Assembly: GCA_022575985.1 (NCBI GenBank)
Contig: JAKSXM010000014.1
Coordinates: 16,678,001-16,742,000 of the forward strand
Direction of reading: 5' to 3'
DNA length: 64,000 nucleotides
Origin: Anagrus nilaparvatae
Lineage: Eukaryota > Arthropoda > Insecta > Hymenoptera > Mymaridae
The position numbers were made by a program, and so were the translations under genes. Position 1 is the stretch's first letter. The number at the start of each line of letters is the position of its first letter. The notes beneath the pieces were generated by a model. The model had not been told where the DNA came from, did not search any database, and worked only from the letters and a program-made list of their open reading frames with translations. Below, one piece after another: positions 47,396 to 58,829 of this stretch.

Positions 47396-49948
47396 TATAT
47401 GACGCATTATTTTTTTTTTACTACTTAATTCGGACAAAAAACTGAAAAAAAAAATTTGAAAGGACATCGATATGACCCGTGTTTTCTGGTAGTTTGAATC
47501 TTCAGAAAACCGGAAAAAATCGTGAACAAGAAATCGGAGATAGGTGCCAAAAAGATTTTTCCACTTTTATGTCAAAAACTGCCTTTTTTCGTAACTGAAC
47601 TACCCGATTTTCGAAAATTTTTATTTTAGGAGTTTTTCACGGTATTTTTCGGGATTTTTGTTTATAACAAGTTAAAACAAGTTCAAAACTAATAGAAAAA
47701 AGGATTTAGCATCGGTTTTTAGCAATATTTTGATATTTATGAGCTAGAAAACCTGTTTTTATTTTTTGCTTTTTTTCAAATTTGGTTTTATTACTTTTTC
47801 ATGCATCTTAGGCTGTTTTTAATCTATGTAAGAGTGAAAATGGTAAATATTGATAATTTTTAGTCCAAATTGATTGTTATATACCATTAAGAGTCCCTAA
47901 AATAATTATTTTAATGCACTACAATGATAGAACCCGAGAGTCCCAATTTTTTAATTCTTGTTAAAATGAAGTAATTATACTTTTCTGTCTTAAATATTTT
48001 GTCTATTTTATTTTTATCTCATAAAATATATTTTTCCAAGCAAATAAAACTCCATTAATTATTATATGCCCAAATATTTTTCATTTTTACACGTTTATAA
48101 CCAATTTTTTCAATTTTATACAATACGTAATTTTTGACTTATTATACATATTTTCAAGCTGTAAAATTAATTTAACAAGGGGAGTTCAATGCATTAGGAA
48201 CACAAATTACATCAAATGGTTATGAATGAGTTTATTATGTTGAAAAAATGCCGAATATCCTCCGTTCATTCCAATGGGCCTTCTGAGCCTAGAAACGCAG
48301 GGCTCAATGAAATAGGGTTTTTTGGTAATATTCAATGAAACGCTAAAACCTCGCAAATTAAACAAAACTCTTCTAGTTGGTCTCATTTTTTTGGTGTAAG
48401 TGTCACCTTTTAAACGCCGTAAACCGCAATTTTTTATCATTAATTTTTTTATTAATGTAGCCAATTAACCAAATGGCCATTTTTGGCTAATAATGACCAA
48501 TTTTCAAATTGCTGCCAAATATGTAATTTTTGACAAAAATGGGTTATATAAGTCTCAAAATATTTCCTCAAGCTTCAAATTTCCAAAAATTCATTACTCT
48601 ACTTTTTTCAATTATTTGTTCATCAGATATGATAATTTGAAGTCAGAGTCCCAATTTTATGGTTTTATAAAAAGATAATTTTTAATGTTAACTTTGAAGA
48701 ACCGTATCTTAAAAACGACTCAAGGAAATGAGACGAGTAAAAAATTTTTGGAAACTTGAAGCTTGCGGAAATATTTTGTGACTTGTAAAACCCATTTCCG
48801 TCAAAAATTACAAATTTGGTAGCAATTTAAAAATTGGTCATTATTAGCCAAAAATGGCCATTTGGTTAATTGGCTACATTAATAAAAAAATTATTGATGA
48901 AAAATCGCGGTTTACGGCGTTTAAAAGGTGACACTTACACCAAAAAAATGAGACCAACTAGAAGAGTTTTGGTTAATCTGCGAGGTTTTAGCGTTTCATT
49001 GAATATTACCAAAAAACCCTATTTCATTGAGCCCTGCGTTTCTAGGCTCAGAAGGCCCATTGGAATGAACGGATGGTATTCGGCATTTTTTCAACATAAT
49101 AAACTCATTCATAACCATTTGATGTAATTTGTGTTCCTAATGTATTGAACTCCCCTTGTTAAATTAATTTTAAAGCTTGAAAATATGTATAATAAGTCAA
49201 AAATTACGTATTGTATAAAATTGAAAAAATTGGTTATAAACGTGTAAAAATGAAAATAAATAAAAATATTTGGACATATAATATTTAATGGAGTTTTATT
49301 TGCTTGGAAAAATATAATTTATGAGATAAAAATAAAATAGACAAAATATTTAAGATAGAAAAGTATAATTACTTCATTTTAACAAGAATTAAAAAATTGG
49401 GACTCTCGGGTTCTATCATTGTAGCGCATTAAAATAATTATTTTAGGGCATCTTAATGGTATGTAACAAACAATTTGGACTAAAAATTATCAATGTTTAC
49501 CATTTTAACTCTTACATAGATTAAGAACAGCCTAAGATGCATGAAAAAGTAATAAAACCAAATTTGAAAAAAAGCAAAAAATAAAAACAGGTTTTCTAGC
49601 TCATAAATATCAAAATATTGCTAAAAACCGATGCTAAATCCTTTTTTCTATTAGTTTTGAACTTGTTTTAACTTGTTATAAACAAAAATCCCGAAAAATA
49701 CCGTGAAAAACTCCTAAAATAAAAATTTTCGAAAATCGGGTAGCTCAGTTACGTAAAAAGGCAGTTTTTGACATAAAAATGGAAAAATCTTTTTGGCACC
49801 TATCTCAGATTTCTTGTTCACGATTTTTTCCGGTTTTCTGAAGGTTCAAACTACCAGAAAACACGGGTCATATCGATGTCCTTTCAAATTTTTTTTTTTC
49901 AGTTTTTTGTCCGAATTAAGTAGTAAAAAAAAAATAATGCGTCATATA
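47396..49948. mobile_element. 2.55-kb near-perfect palindrome (giant foldback element)
   Basis: Outer ends TATATGACGCATTATTTTTT and its complement. The arms match from about 47396-48590 and 48755-49948 with few differences; a diverged spacer of about 150 bases lies between. Landmarks in both arms: AGGACATCGATATGACCCGT, CGCAGGGCTCAAT and TTGACAAAAATGGGT. Each arm carries a mirrored frame of 85 codons (48207-48464 minus; 48870-49127 plus), with CVSRLRRPIGMNG, differing at five residues, mostly by replacement changes, so I do not call it a gene. Fragments occur at 6540-6770 and 10235-10330. Confidence 0.9.
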
Positions 49949-50131
49949 CCTTAAAATTAAAAGTTTTATTTTCACTGTAAAAATAAAAATAAAATTTTTA
50001 TATCTTGCTAGAAACTTATGAGCTGAATAGCAAGAAGCTAATTTACTGACTTTTGACTCTATCACTTTTGATGTTAACAATTTGTTTTATGTATTTTTTA
50101 GCATTCGAGGATTATTTTCATGGATCTCATG

Positions 50132-50439
50132 CAGGGCTGTTAGTGATTACGAGATTTTTATAAATTAGCTGAAATCTAGTAACTTAACCAACTTCAAGCA
50201 AGTGCATAATCAAGCGCGCCAGACCCCAAAGCATAATAAATTTAAATATATATCAGCAATTTTTAATAATTAATAACGCGTTGAACGAGACTATTTATAA
50301 TTTCAATTATTTATGCAAAATAAATAATTAAAATTTGTTAAAATATAATTATCATGCACTTGCCTGAAGTTGGTTACGTTACTAGATTGTAGTAAAATTA
50401 CTAGGATTTTATAAAATCTCGTAATCACTAACACCCCTG
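50132..50439. mobile_element. 308-base hAT MITE with perfect 8-bp target duplication
   Basis: Ends CAGGGCTGTTAGTGATTACG and CGTAATCACTAACACCCCTG; ATCTCATG directly flanks both sides (50124-50131 and 50440-50447). Subterminal AGTAACTTAACCAACTTCA pairs with TGAAGTTGGTTACGTTACT. It is the best-defined insertion in the window, and probably recent. Confidence 0.92.
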
Positions 50440-50622
50440 ATCTCATGTTTTTTACAAGAAGATTATTTTATCTTTTTTTTTTTCATAATACGGTACGTAT
50501 AGGAACGGACCAGTAATCATGAATTCCTTTCGTTCAAATTGGTCTTCCAAAGTGTAAAAAGGTTATAAAATAAAAAAAAAGATATGAAATTTTTAGGTGG
50601 GAGAGAATTTAAAATTACTCAC

Positions 50623-50779
50623 AGACAACGTTGATCCTACTAGAAACTTCGACAAAGAGTCCAGTCACGTTTGGATTTTCTGCCCTACAGGTCACCTGTT
50701 TCCCGTGATCATCTACCTTTGGTTCGAATTCCATCTCGCTGATCGTCTGATTTTCGTCTGGAGGTTTTTCTTTTACTTC
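50623..50779 (-). CDS. Sidestep-like Ig-superfamily receptor, exon A (end of an Ig domain)
   Basis: First exon visible in transcript order. Read on the minus strand it begins EVKEKPPDENQTISEMEF and holds the F-strand motif VDDHGKQVTCRAENPNVTG, which carries the second Ig cysteine, ending in SSRINVV. The acceptor (TTTTCAG before 50779) and donor (GTGAGT below 50623) are consensus. The exon starts in phase 0 and its last base T joins AT of the next exon to make Tyr, giving a VVYPP linker. Family knowledge: Side proteins are neuronal surface ligands/receptors that pair with Beaten-path proteins in axon guidance and synaptic matching. The base composition is richer in G+C than the flanks, as expected for coding DNA. 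The exon holding the first half of this Ig domain was not found upstream in the window. Confidence 0.85.
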
Positions 50780-52370
50780 CTGAAAATCGAGGGATAACTG
50801 AATAAGTACGTATTTGTTACGTGCCTCTAAATTTACTTATACAGTAGTTTTATCATGTATGAAAAATAAAAAGAGTTATTTTGAAAAATTACATTTTCTA
50901 CGAAAATTGAATAAATACAATAAATACATAAAAATTTATATTTTTTTTTTAACATAAATTCGAAAAATGTGAAATAAAAAATGACTTTACGTTTTACTTG
51001 ATTTAAATAAAAAAAATAGAAAAGTTTTATTATCCCAAGGATGAATGAATTTTTTAATAAGTCAAAATCAATAATGTCAAGTTGAACATAGGAAAAATAT
51101 GTAAAGAAAAATTAGCTATTCGATGTGAAAAGAGTAAGTCAATTGAATATTGTAGAAAATTAATTTGAATTAAAATCATGTACTTGAAGATGATAATAAT
51201 AATAATTATAATAATAATAATTCATAATAATTGTAATTTTGAGATATTATATTAATTTTCAAGTATAGCTCTATGGCATTCGACATATATATCTCTAATT
51301 TTACTTTCATACAACGTTTTCTAATACACTTATTAACAATATATTCCTCTACATGTTTCGCACAGAACTCAAAAATTTTAGATTTATAAACTTAAATAAT
51401 TTTCATAATATTAACGATATTTCTTAGCAGTTTAATATTTTTATTGGTAAGAAAATGTATAACAGAGTTCAGAAAATACGATCTCGAATGAAAAATTTTA
51501 TGAACCATCTTATATTCTACAACTTTTTAGCAGAATAATTAACTTCTTTTACAAATATAGGAAAATCAGTAGAAGGTCCATCTACTTGTATTTAGAAAAC
51601 TCAACAATTGATAACTTAATACTTTTATATTTATTAGAATTCGCTGACAGAATTTATAATTTTAGCGTTTGTCCGTGACATATACACTTGTTTATACGTT
51701 TCGCAAATGAACTAGGCGTTAGTAAATTGTATATAAAATATAATATGTACATCTATATAATAATAATAATACATTTAAGTTATAGAAATTCATATAGCTT
51801 GCTTTTCATCATAGCGTAAAATGACATTTTCTGAAAGTAACAAGCTCATATGTATATTTACCTTTATTCGCATTTTATAATTTTCTCATACATGTGGATT
51901 TGAACATTCGTTACTTCAATTTTATAGTTTCTAAATTACCAAATTTATTTATTTTAATAAGATTAGTAATACGATTCTAAAGATATTATTTTTATTGGGG
52001 AAATTTAGGATTCTTGGTGTTATCTTTCAAGGATCAATTGAAAATTTTTTAATAGTTTGAATATTTCTTTACTCTCACTTATTATTAACCCTTATCGCCT
52101 TTTCCTTGACTAGACATTTTTAACTCATTTTTATTTACCAAATCTTAATTTAACATTAATTCACTTAAATTGCATCGTAAATAGAAAAATATTTTTTTAT
52201 CCTTGACTTTTATCCCTGATAGGTACATAATTCTTCAAGAAAAAGTTTTATATTTCCAGTTCCCTAAAACTCAAATCTTATAAAATAATTAACATAACCT
52301 AAATAAATTCTAAAAATTTTATTTTCAAATGATGATGACCCTAAAACTACTTGGTAGAATTAAATATAAA
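50780..52370. other. Sequence upstream of exon A
   Basis: A further exon must lie upstream, since exon A starts inside an Ig domain, but none was recognised here. AT-rich, with (AAT)-type tracts near 51193-51220. Confidence 0.4.
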
Positions 52371-52496
52371 TTAAATTTTTAATGACCTTTTTTCGAGTAA
52401 ATAATGATATCAAATAAATTTACAAATTCATCACCCCCACTTTTCATATGCGGATGCTAATTGTCATGCCTCGAAAAAAGGTCATTAAAAATTCAA
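52371..52496. mobile_element. 126-base MITE
   Basis: 26-base inverted repeats with one mismatch: TTTTTAATGACCTTTTTTCGA at the left and its complement at the right. The loop contains CACCCCCACTTTTCATATG. Confidence 0.7.
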
Positions 52497-53868
52497 TTGT
52501 TTAAAAAATACTGTCGAGTATCAAAAATTATTAACTTAAATATAAATTGTAAAAGTTTTTGGCAGTAGAATAAAGAAATTTGTATAACCAATTTAGTACA
52601 TTTTCCTTGGCGGAATCCATAAATATTCAACGAAGTTCTAAGAATAAAAATTTTCAGTGCTTTATAATTAATTTTTTGACAATGTTAGGAATTAAAAAGT
52701 AAAATATATTCAGAAATAAAATTTTGAGTTTAACTAGAAATCTTTTTGTCAAATAAATTTCAGCAGGATATAAATAATAAGGCAAAATTATAGCAATCAA
52801 TTTTTCAACTTTTACAAATTAATTAATTAATATAAATTTTTCAACTTTCTCGAATTGGCAGCACTATCTAATTCAAAATAATTTATGATAAAAACTGAAT
52901 GGTGGTTATTTTGAGTAAGAAAACACAATTTTTGCCGATTTTTTGCATCAGCTTGACCAAAAAAATGGTCAAAAACTGTTTTGTAATGAACTTTTAATGA
53001 GTTGCTTGACTATTTTTAGAATATCTCTAGCTAAAGTGATCGTATGACTATACACAAATGGAAAATTTTTGTTATTGAGAGTCCAATAGAACTATGGCGG
53101 CAAGGCTGCTTTAAAAATACATCCTAACCTCCAAAAGTTGAGTTGCGCATTTTTTTTTTTACTAAAATTGGAATAAATCAAGAAAAAATAATGGAATTTT
53201 CATGAAAATTGTTGAAAATGGGTATTTCAACTATAATATGGGATCAAATGATTTTCAGGAAAATATTTTCAACCGTCACAATTGACAAAAACTCTAAATG
53301 TTTGAATTAGTACCATTTTATGACGGAATAAAGTAGGTTACTTTTTTTTTAAACTATAGATTTTCTATGTAATTTAACCTGAATGTATGTTAGGTTATGC
53401 TATTTCAATAAGTGTGCCCATTTTAAGGCATTATTGAGAAAAAAAAATGAAAAATTGTATTTTTTTTTTAAATTATGCCGCATACGTGTTCTTTTTGTAA
53501 AAAATTTTAATATTAAAATTAATGATTAAAAGTATAATTTTAAAAGTGGTCATTTTAAAAAAAGAAGATATAATTTGCTTTTTTTCTTGATCATGAATTA
53601 TAAAAGCTGAATCCAAAATATTTTTTTAAATGTTATTTTACCATGACGACTCTTGAGATCCATAACAAACTTACGATCTTTTGGCGATGAAAATTAAATT
53701 ACTAAACTAAAAGAGTTATGATTATCTGATTTCTGATGATTAGTATTATTAACTTTAAATTGTCGAATGTTTAAGATGTGTGAAGTTAAATATCCTCCAC
53801 CAATTTTATTTAAAAAATTGAAGAAAATAGTCCGGTTACCTCAGCAACAATATACTGTTATAAACCAG
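52497..53868. other. AT-rich DNA, nothing recognised
   Basis: No repeat ends, RNA gene or exon seen. Immediately downstream of the 83-codon ORF (about 53805-53820) there is an AAATAAA word on the minus strand. Confidence 0.4.
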
Positions 53869-54120
53869 TTAAAAGAACGTCTGCGTAGTTAGAGGAGAAA
53901 TCCAAACGAGAGGCAGTTTACTATTTGATGAAGAAATTTGTTTTAAATTAATCAACGCTTGAAAATTAGCATTTTTTAAATCTTGAGTGATTCCCTGAAG
54001 AGACACTCCAAAACCTTCTAATGCTGCGAAAGTTCCCTGTATAACTTGATTAAAATTATTTGAATTTTTAAGTGATTCATTATTTGACGAAAGTCCTTGA
54101 AGCTCTTGAAGTCGAAGCAT
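53869..54120 (-). CDS. 83-codon open reading frame, unassigned, possible single-exon gene
   Basis: Complete minus-strand ORF from ATG to stop, starting MLRLQELQGLSSNNESLKNS. I do not recognise it. Its middle (LEGFGVSLQGITQDLKN) looks amphipathic helical and there is no signal peptide, membrane segment or Ig feature. Three things favour a real gene: the ATG sits in a good insect context (ATCAAAATG), codons are more balanced and less A+T-rich than the flanks, and AATAAA-like sequence lies about 50 bases past the stop. It is not an obvious exon of the Ig receptor: no acceptor is seen just upstream. It may be a small nested gene, a retrocopy fragment of a coding exon, or chance. Confidence 0.4.
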   Translation of the reverse strand: MLRLQELQGLSSNNESLKNSNNFNQVIQGTFAALEGFGVSLQGITQDLKNANFQALINLKQISSSNSKLPLVWISPLTTQTFF

Positions 54121-54372
54121 TTTGATTAAATAAAAATTAGTATTTGCAATATATAAAATTTGAAAAATATTAAAAATAATATTAGAAAAATTTTGAAGAT
54201 TTCATATGTTGTTTAAAATATGATTTTAATGAATATTAATGAAATTAAGGAACTAAAGTAAATAATCAAATATTTATCATATTTTTGTCAATAAGTTAGA
54301 AAATATCTATTGCACAATAAAATATTATACTTGAGCATTATCTGAAGTTGATAACCATTGTCATAATTTATA

Positions 54373-54798
54373 CACTGTAAAAAGTAACTTCCTTATATTA
54401 ACAAAAAAATTAGAAAATGAAAAATTAGTGAATTTTCAAAATTTTTTGTAAGTATTCGAAAAAAATCGTAAATTTACAAAATTTAGTATATTATCGAAAA
54501 ATTCGAGAATTCTCGATTTTTTTTTGTGCATTTACGAAAAAAGTTGCAAATTCACAATTATTTTTCGTAAATTTACGACTATTTTTTGTAAATTTTCGAA
54601 AAAAATTGTAAATTATCAATTTTTTTTATGAATTCACAAAAAAAAAATCGAGAATCCTCGAATTTTTCGATAATATACTAAATTTAGTAAATTTACGATT
54701 TTTATCGAATATTTACAAAAATTTTTGAAAATTTACTAATTTTTCGAAAAAATTCTATTTTTTTTTTTGTAAATCTAAGAAAGTTACTTTTTAGAGTG
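54373..54798. mobile_element. 426-base foldback MITE
   Basis: CACTGTAAAAAGTAACTT at the left pairs with AAGTTACTTTTTAGAGTG at the right, with TA before the left end. Almost the whole element folds on itself through repeated words such as GTAAATTTACGA and TCGAGAATTCTCGA. Confidence 0.8.
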
Positions 54799-54799
54799 A

Positions 54800-55412
54800 A
54801 GTTCTTAAGCCAATGGTTGGAAGTATTATCAATCTTATATTAAAAGTTGATTAAAAATGTTTATTATTTACCCCAAGTGCGATTAACATTTCATATTTAA
54901 AAAAGAAACGATATTTTAAAAAATAATTTAATAAACATACAAAAAAGATCATTTATCAAAAAAAAAAAAATAAATAAATAAATAAAAAACATTGTAACAT
55001 TTAACTTTTTGTTTTTTAATTAAGTTTCTCTTGTTAAATTTGTTTTTTTAGTTTTATTCTAAAACAAAAAAAAACTCAAGTCTAAGCTGCATATGAACAA
55101 TACATCCATAGACCTATGTATAAGTAAATAGAAAAAAAATTTAATTAAATCTTTTCTAAATATTTTTTTACATTAAAAAAGCAAAAAATAACAATCTCGT
55201 TGAAAGTAAAAAAAAATGTATAATTAAAATAATTTGTTTATTTTAGATTATGTTTATATTTGATTATGTTGGTTTTCGATTATTTAACTCCAATTAAATC
55301 ATTTTGAATGACTGTAAAATGTGAATAATAATGATAATATTTTGATACATAAGTGTCGTGCCAGAATAAATCATATTTTTTTTGACATAAAATAAATCTA
55401 TTGATATTTTCT
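54800..55412. other. AT-rich DNA, nothing recognised
   Basis: Long A and T runs; the minus strand has stops throughout. Confidence 0.5.
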
Positions 55413-55473
55413 GTTAATTATATATTGAAATTATATAGGTATATTCATAATATATCTTTAATGAAATGAATGA

Positions 55474-55865
55474 GATCTTACAACAACAAAAACATTTACA
55501 TGTAAAAATGACACAAGTTTGCTATACGTGTTTGTATTTTGGCCTTTCTTTTTAGGTGTAAAAATTTTTCACTGCTAAAGTTTTAAGATATGAAAAACTT
55601 TACGCAAGTTTTAAATATTTAAAAAATATATTTTATTTAAATTTGCTGTATTGAAAATTACCAATTATTATCTGAAGCGAATTGACCCTTAATTAATCCA
55701 ACTTACAATTATCAAAAATTATTTGTAAAAACTTGCCAGGCCGCCAAGTAAAAAAAAGTTGTAAATTTGAAAATTAATTTGCAAAATTTGTATAGCAAAT
55801 GTTTGTATAGCAAACTTTTCTATAGCGTCATTTTTACTTGTGAATGTTTTTGTTGTTGTAAGATC
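55474..55865. mobile_element. Foldback F1 (GATCTTACAACAAC ends), partly deleted
   Basis: Left end GATCTTACAACAACAAAAAC and right end GTTTTTGTTGTTGTAAGATC. The left arm is about 280 bases; the right arm is reduced to its last ~50 bases. The complete version is F2. Confidence 0.8.
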
Positions 55866-57299
55866 CACAGTCAAATTGTAGTTTTTTCTATCCCTTTCTA
55901 CTATTAATTGTTATTATTATTATTACTCCAGTCAAAACGCGGGGGGGGGGGGTGTGTATTTTCAGCTACTGACATGAGATTTGCTCTACTATATATTTTT
56001 TGGGTCGCCGATCACGAAAATCGGGGTTATTTCCACACCCTTAAATTTGCAAAAACTACTCCCAAAAAGGAGTTTTTTTGATATATTAGCAAACTGAGTT
56101 TCTAGATTTAGCCAAGAATTAGTCTTAGAGGGTTTTTTGGGTCGCTGAACAAGAATTTTAGGTAGTTTTCAATGAATAATTAATATTTCACCCTTAAATT
56201 AGCAAAAATTAACCCTAAAAGGGGGTGTTTTTGATATTTTTGCACTTTGAGCGACCAGATTATGTCCATACAGGTTTTTTGGATCGCTAATGAAGAATTT
56301 GGGGAAATTTTCAATAAATAATTAATATTTCACCCTTAAATTAGCAAAAACAACCCCTAAAAAGGGTGCTTTTGCTATTTTCGCACTTTGAGCGACCAGA
56401 TTAGGTCCTTACGGGTTTTTTGGGTCGCTGTTCAAGAATTTGGGGAAATTTTCAATAAATAATTAATATTTCACCCTTAAATTAGCAAAAACAACCCCTA
56501 AAAAGGGTGTTTTTGCTATTTTCACACTTTGAGCGACCAGATTAGGTCCTTACGGGTTTTTAACAACCTTTTTAGGGGTTGTTTTTGCTAATTTAAGGGT
56601 GACATATTAATTATTTATTGGAAATTCCCTCAAATTCTTGATTAGCGAGCCAAAAAATTGTATGGACATAATCTGGTCGCTCAAAGTGCAAAAATATCAA
56701 TAACACCCCCTTTTAGGGTTAATTTTTGCTAATTTAAGGGTGAAATATTAATTATTCATTGAAAACTACCTGATATTCTTGTTCAGCGACCCAAAAAACC
56801 CCCTAAAACCAATTCTTGGCTAAATCTATAAACTCAGTTTGCTAATTTCGGGCAGAAATAACCCCGATTTTCTTGATCAGCGACCCAAAAAATATATAGT
56901 AGAGCAAATCTCATGTCAGTAGCCGAAAATACACCCTAAACCGCGTTTTGACTGGAGTATTATTATTATCCCTATATTCGTATTATACTTCTCAATGTAC
57001 TTCTGCTAGACAGTCACCTTAAGTTTATCTACAGAGACGTGTCGTCTCGGGACGCAAGTTTGAACGACACCTAGATATACGAGAATTTTCTCTTCCGTTT
57101 CACAGACTGGCACGCTAATGTAGTCTTTTAAGAGAAAGTTTATCATATTCGAGAAGTTCGAGAGATTCGATTCGATCAGCGGCGGTACTTTTAAAAAAAT
57201 TGTATATAAAAAGGTGACTGCCTAGGAGAAGTATAATACGAATAGAGAGATAATAATAATAATAGTAGAAAGGGATAGAAAAATTCCATTTTGACTGTG
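55866..57299. mobile_element. MITE with CACAGTCAAA ends, interrupted
   Basis: CACAGTCAAATTG, then TTTTCTATCCCTTTCTACTA, pairs with TAGTAGAAAGGGATAGAAAA and TTTTGACTGTG at the other end. The inverted repeats continue through TATTCGTATTATACTTCTC and CAGTCACC to about 95 bases once the inserted element 55926-56957 is ignored. Confidence 0.8.
55926..56957. mobile_element. Palindromic element with internal ~140-bp tandem repeats
   Basis: Ends CTCCAGTCAAAACGCGG and CCGCGTTTTGACTGGAG with TA on each side. The left arm holds four units spaced 135-143 bases, each with TTTTTTGGGTCGCTGAACAA-type and TCACCCTTAAATTAGCAAAA words and the AAAAAGGGTG turn; the right arm (from about 56565) repeats them inverted. 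A G run (about 13) follows the left end. Confidence 0.88.
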
Positions 57300-57330
57300 T
57301 AATAATGTATATCTTTAATGAAATGAATGA

Positions 57331-57942
57331 GATCTTACAACAACAAAAACATTTACATGTAAAAATGACGCAAGTTTGATATACGTGCTTGTATTTTGGC
57401 CTTTGTTTTTAGGTGTAAAAATTTTTCACTGCTAAAGTTTTAAGATCTGAAAAACTTTACGCAAGTTTTAAATATTTAAAAAATATATTTTATTTAAATT
57501 TGCTGTATTGAAAATTACCAATTATTATCTGAAGCGAATTGACCCTTAATTAATTCATCTTATAATTATCAATAATTATTTAAAAAAACTTGTCAGGCCG
57601 TTAATTAATTATGAAAAATGCTTTATTTTGCAAATTTTGCAAATTAATTTTCAAATTTTCAACTTTTTTTTACTTGGCAGCCTGGCAAGTTTTTACAAAT
57701 AATTTTTGATAAATGTAAGATGAATTAATTAAGGGTCAATTCGCTTCAGATAATAATTGGTAATTTTCAATACAGCAAATTTAAATAAAATATATTTTTT
57801 AAATATTTAAAACTTGCGTAAAGTTTTTCAGATCTTAAAACTTTAGCAGTGAAAAATTTTTACACCTAAAAACAAAGGCCAAAATACAAGCACGTATATC
57901 AAACTTGCGTCATTTTTACATGTAAATGTTTTTGTTGTTGTA
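57331..57942. mobile_element. Foldback F2, complete 612-base palindrome
   Basis: Ends GATCTTACAACAACAAAAAC and GTTTTTGTTGTTGTA; the two arms of about 290 bases are nearly identical (for example AAATTTGCTGTATTGAAAAT and its complement). The predicted frame at 57843-58034 is arm sequence. Confidence 0.88.
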
Positions 57943-58123
57943 TTATACAATTTTTTTAAAAGTACCACCGCTGTTCGAATCGAATCTCTCGAACTTCTCG
58001 AATATGATAAACTTTCTCTTAAAAGACTATACATTAGAGTGCCAGTCTGTGAAACGGAAGAGAAAATTCTCGTATATCTAGGTGTCGTTAAAACTTGCGT
58101 CCCGAGACGACACGTCTCTGTAG

Positions 58124-58778
58124 ATCATTTCAATAGCTTTAAATATTTGAAATAATTTCTATTTCACCATGGAGTTTATGATATCCATCATTGGCTTATA
58201 TCAGTTACATCGAAGACATTGCTTCAATGGTACCAGTTTTACAGTGTAGCTGCATAAATATTAGGGTGTAAAGAATCCAGTCATATAATATAAAATTTTG
58301 ATCTTTCTGACTGAAAACCAAGCTGAAAACCTATAAAAACAATATAAATAACCTAAATTTGATGAACATTTTTATAAAAGTATAAATTAAGTAATGTGGT
58401 TTATACCGTATGTAATAATTAAATATTTAATAATGACATACGGTATAAACCGCATTAATTAATTTATACTTTTATAAAAATGTTAAATATTAAATATTTA
58501 ATTATGACATACGGTATAAACCACATTACTTAATTTATACTTTTATAAAAATTTATACTTTTATATGATTGTTTTTAAAGATTTTTTAATCAGAAACATA
58601 ACAAAATTTTATATTATATTACTGGATTCTTTATATCCTAATATTTATGGAGCTACACTGCAAAACAGATACCATTGAAGCAATTTCTTCAAAGTAATTG
58701 ATACATGCTAATGATGGACATCATAAATTCAATTGTGAAATTGAAATTATTTCAAATAGTTAAAGCAATTGAAATGAT
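58124..58778. mobile_element. Palindrome with threefold core repeat
   Basis: ATCATTTCAATAGCTTTAAA at the left pairs with TTAAAGCAATTGAAATGAT at the right, and TGCTTCAATGGTACC with its partner GATACCATTGAAGCA. The core repeats ACATACGGTATAAACC three times (58397-58540) in alternating senses. Confidence 0.8.
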
Positions 58779-58829
58779 ATGAATATACCTATATCATTTC
58801 AATATATAATTAACAAAAAACGAGACAAG

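Larger units (their letters stand above)
55413..58814. mobile_element. 3.4-kb nest of palindromes
   Basis: The outermost ends GTTAATTATATATTGAAATT and its near-complement ending at 58814 enclose at least five other inverted-repeat units. In order: foldback F1 (55474-55865), MITE 55866-57299 into which the element 55926-56957 is inserted, foldback F2 (57331-57942), an inverted copy (57943-58125) of part of that MITE (57033-57217), and palindrome 58124-58778. TATCTTTAATGAAATGAATG precedes both F1 and F2, so duplication as well as insertion shaped it. No protein is encoded. Confidence 0.85.

Noticed and set aside
48207..49127. Two copies of an 85-codon gene
   Set aside because: The frames are mirror images in palindrome arms, and the differences are mostly replacements, so constraint is not shown. 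Kept as a finding only.
56000..56560. Regularly spaced repeats resembling a CRISPR array
   Set aside because: Units of about 140 bases are contiguous, diverged and inverted in the other half; this is a transposon arm in a eukaryotic genome.
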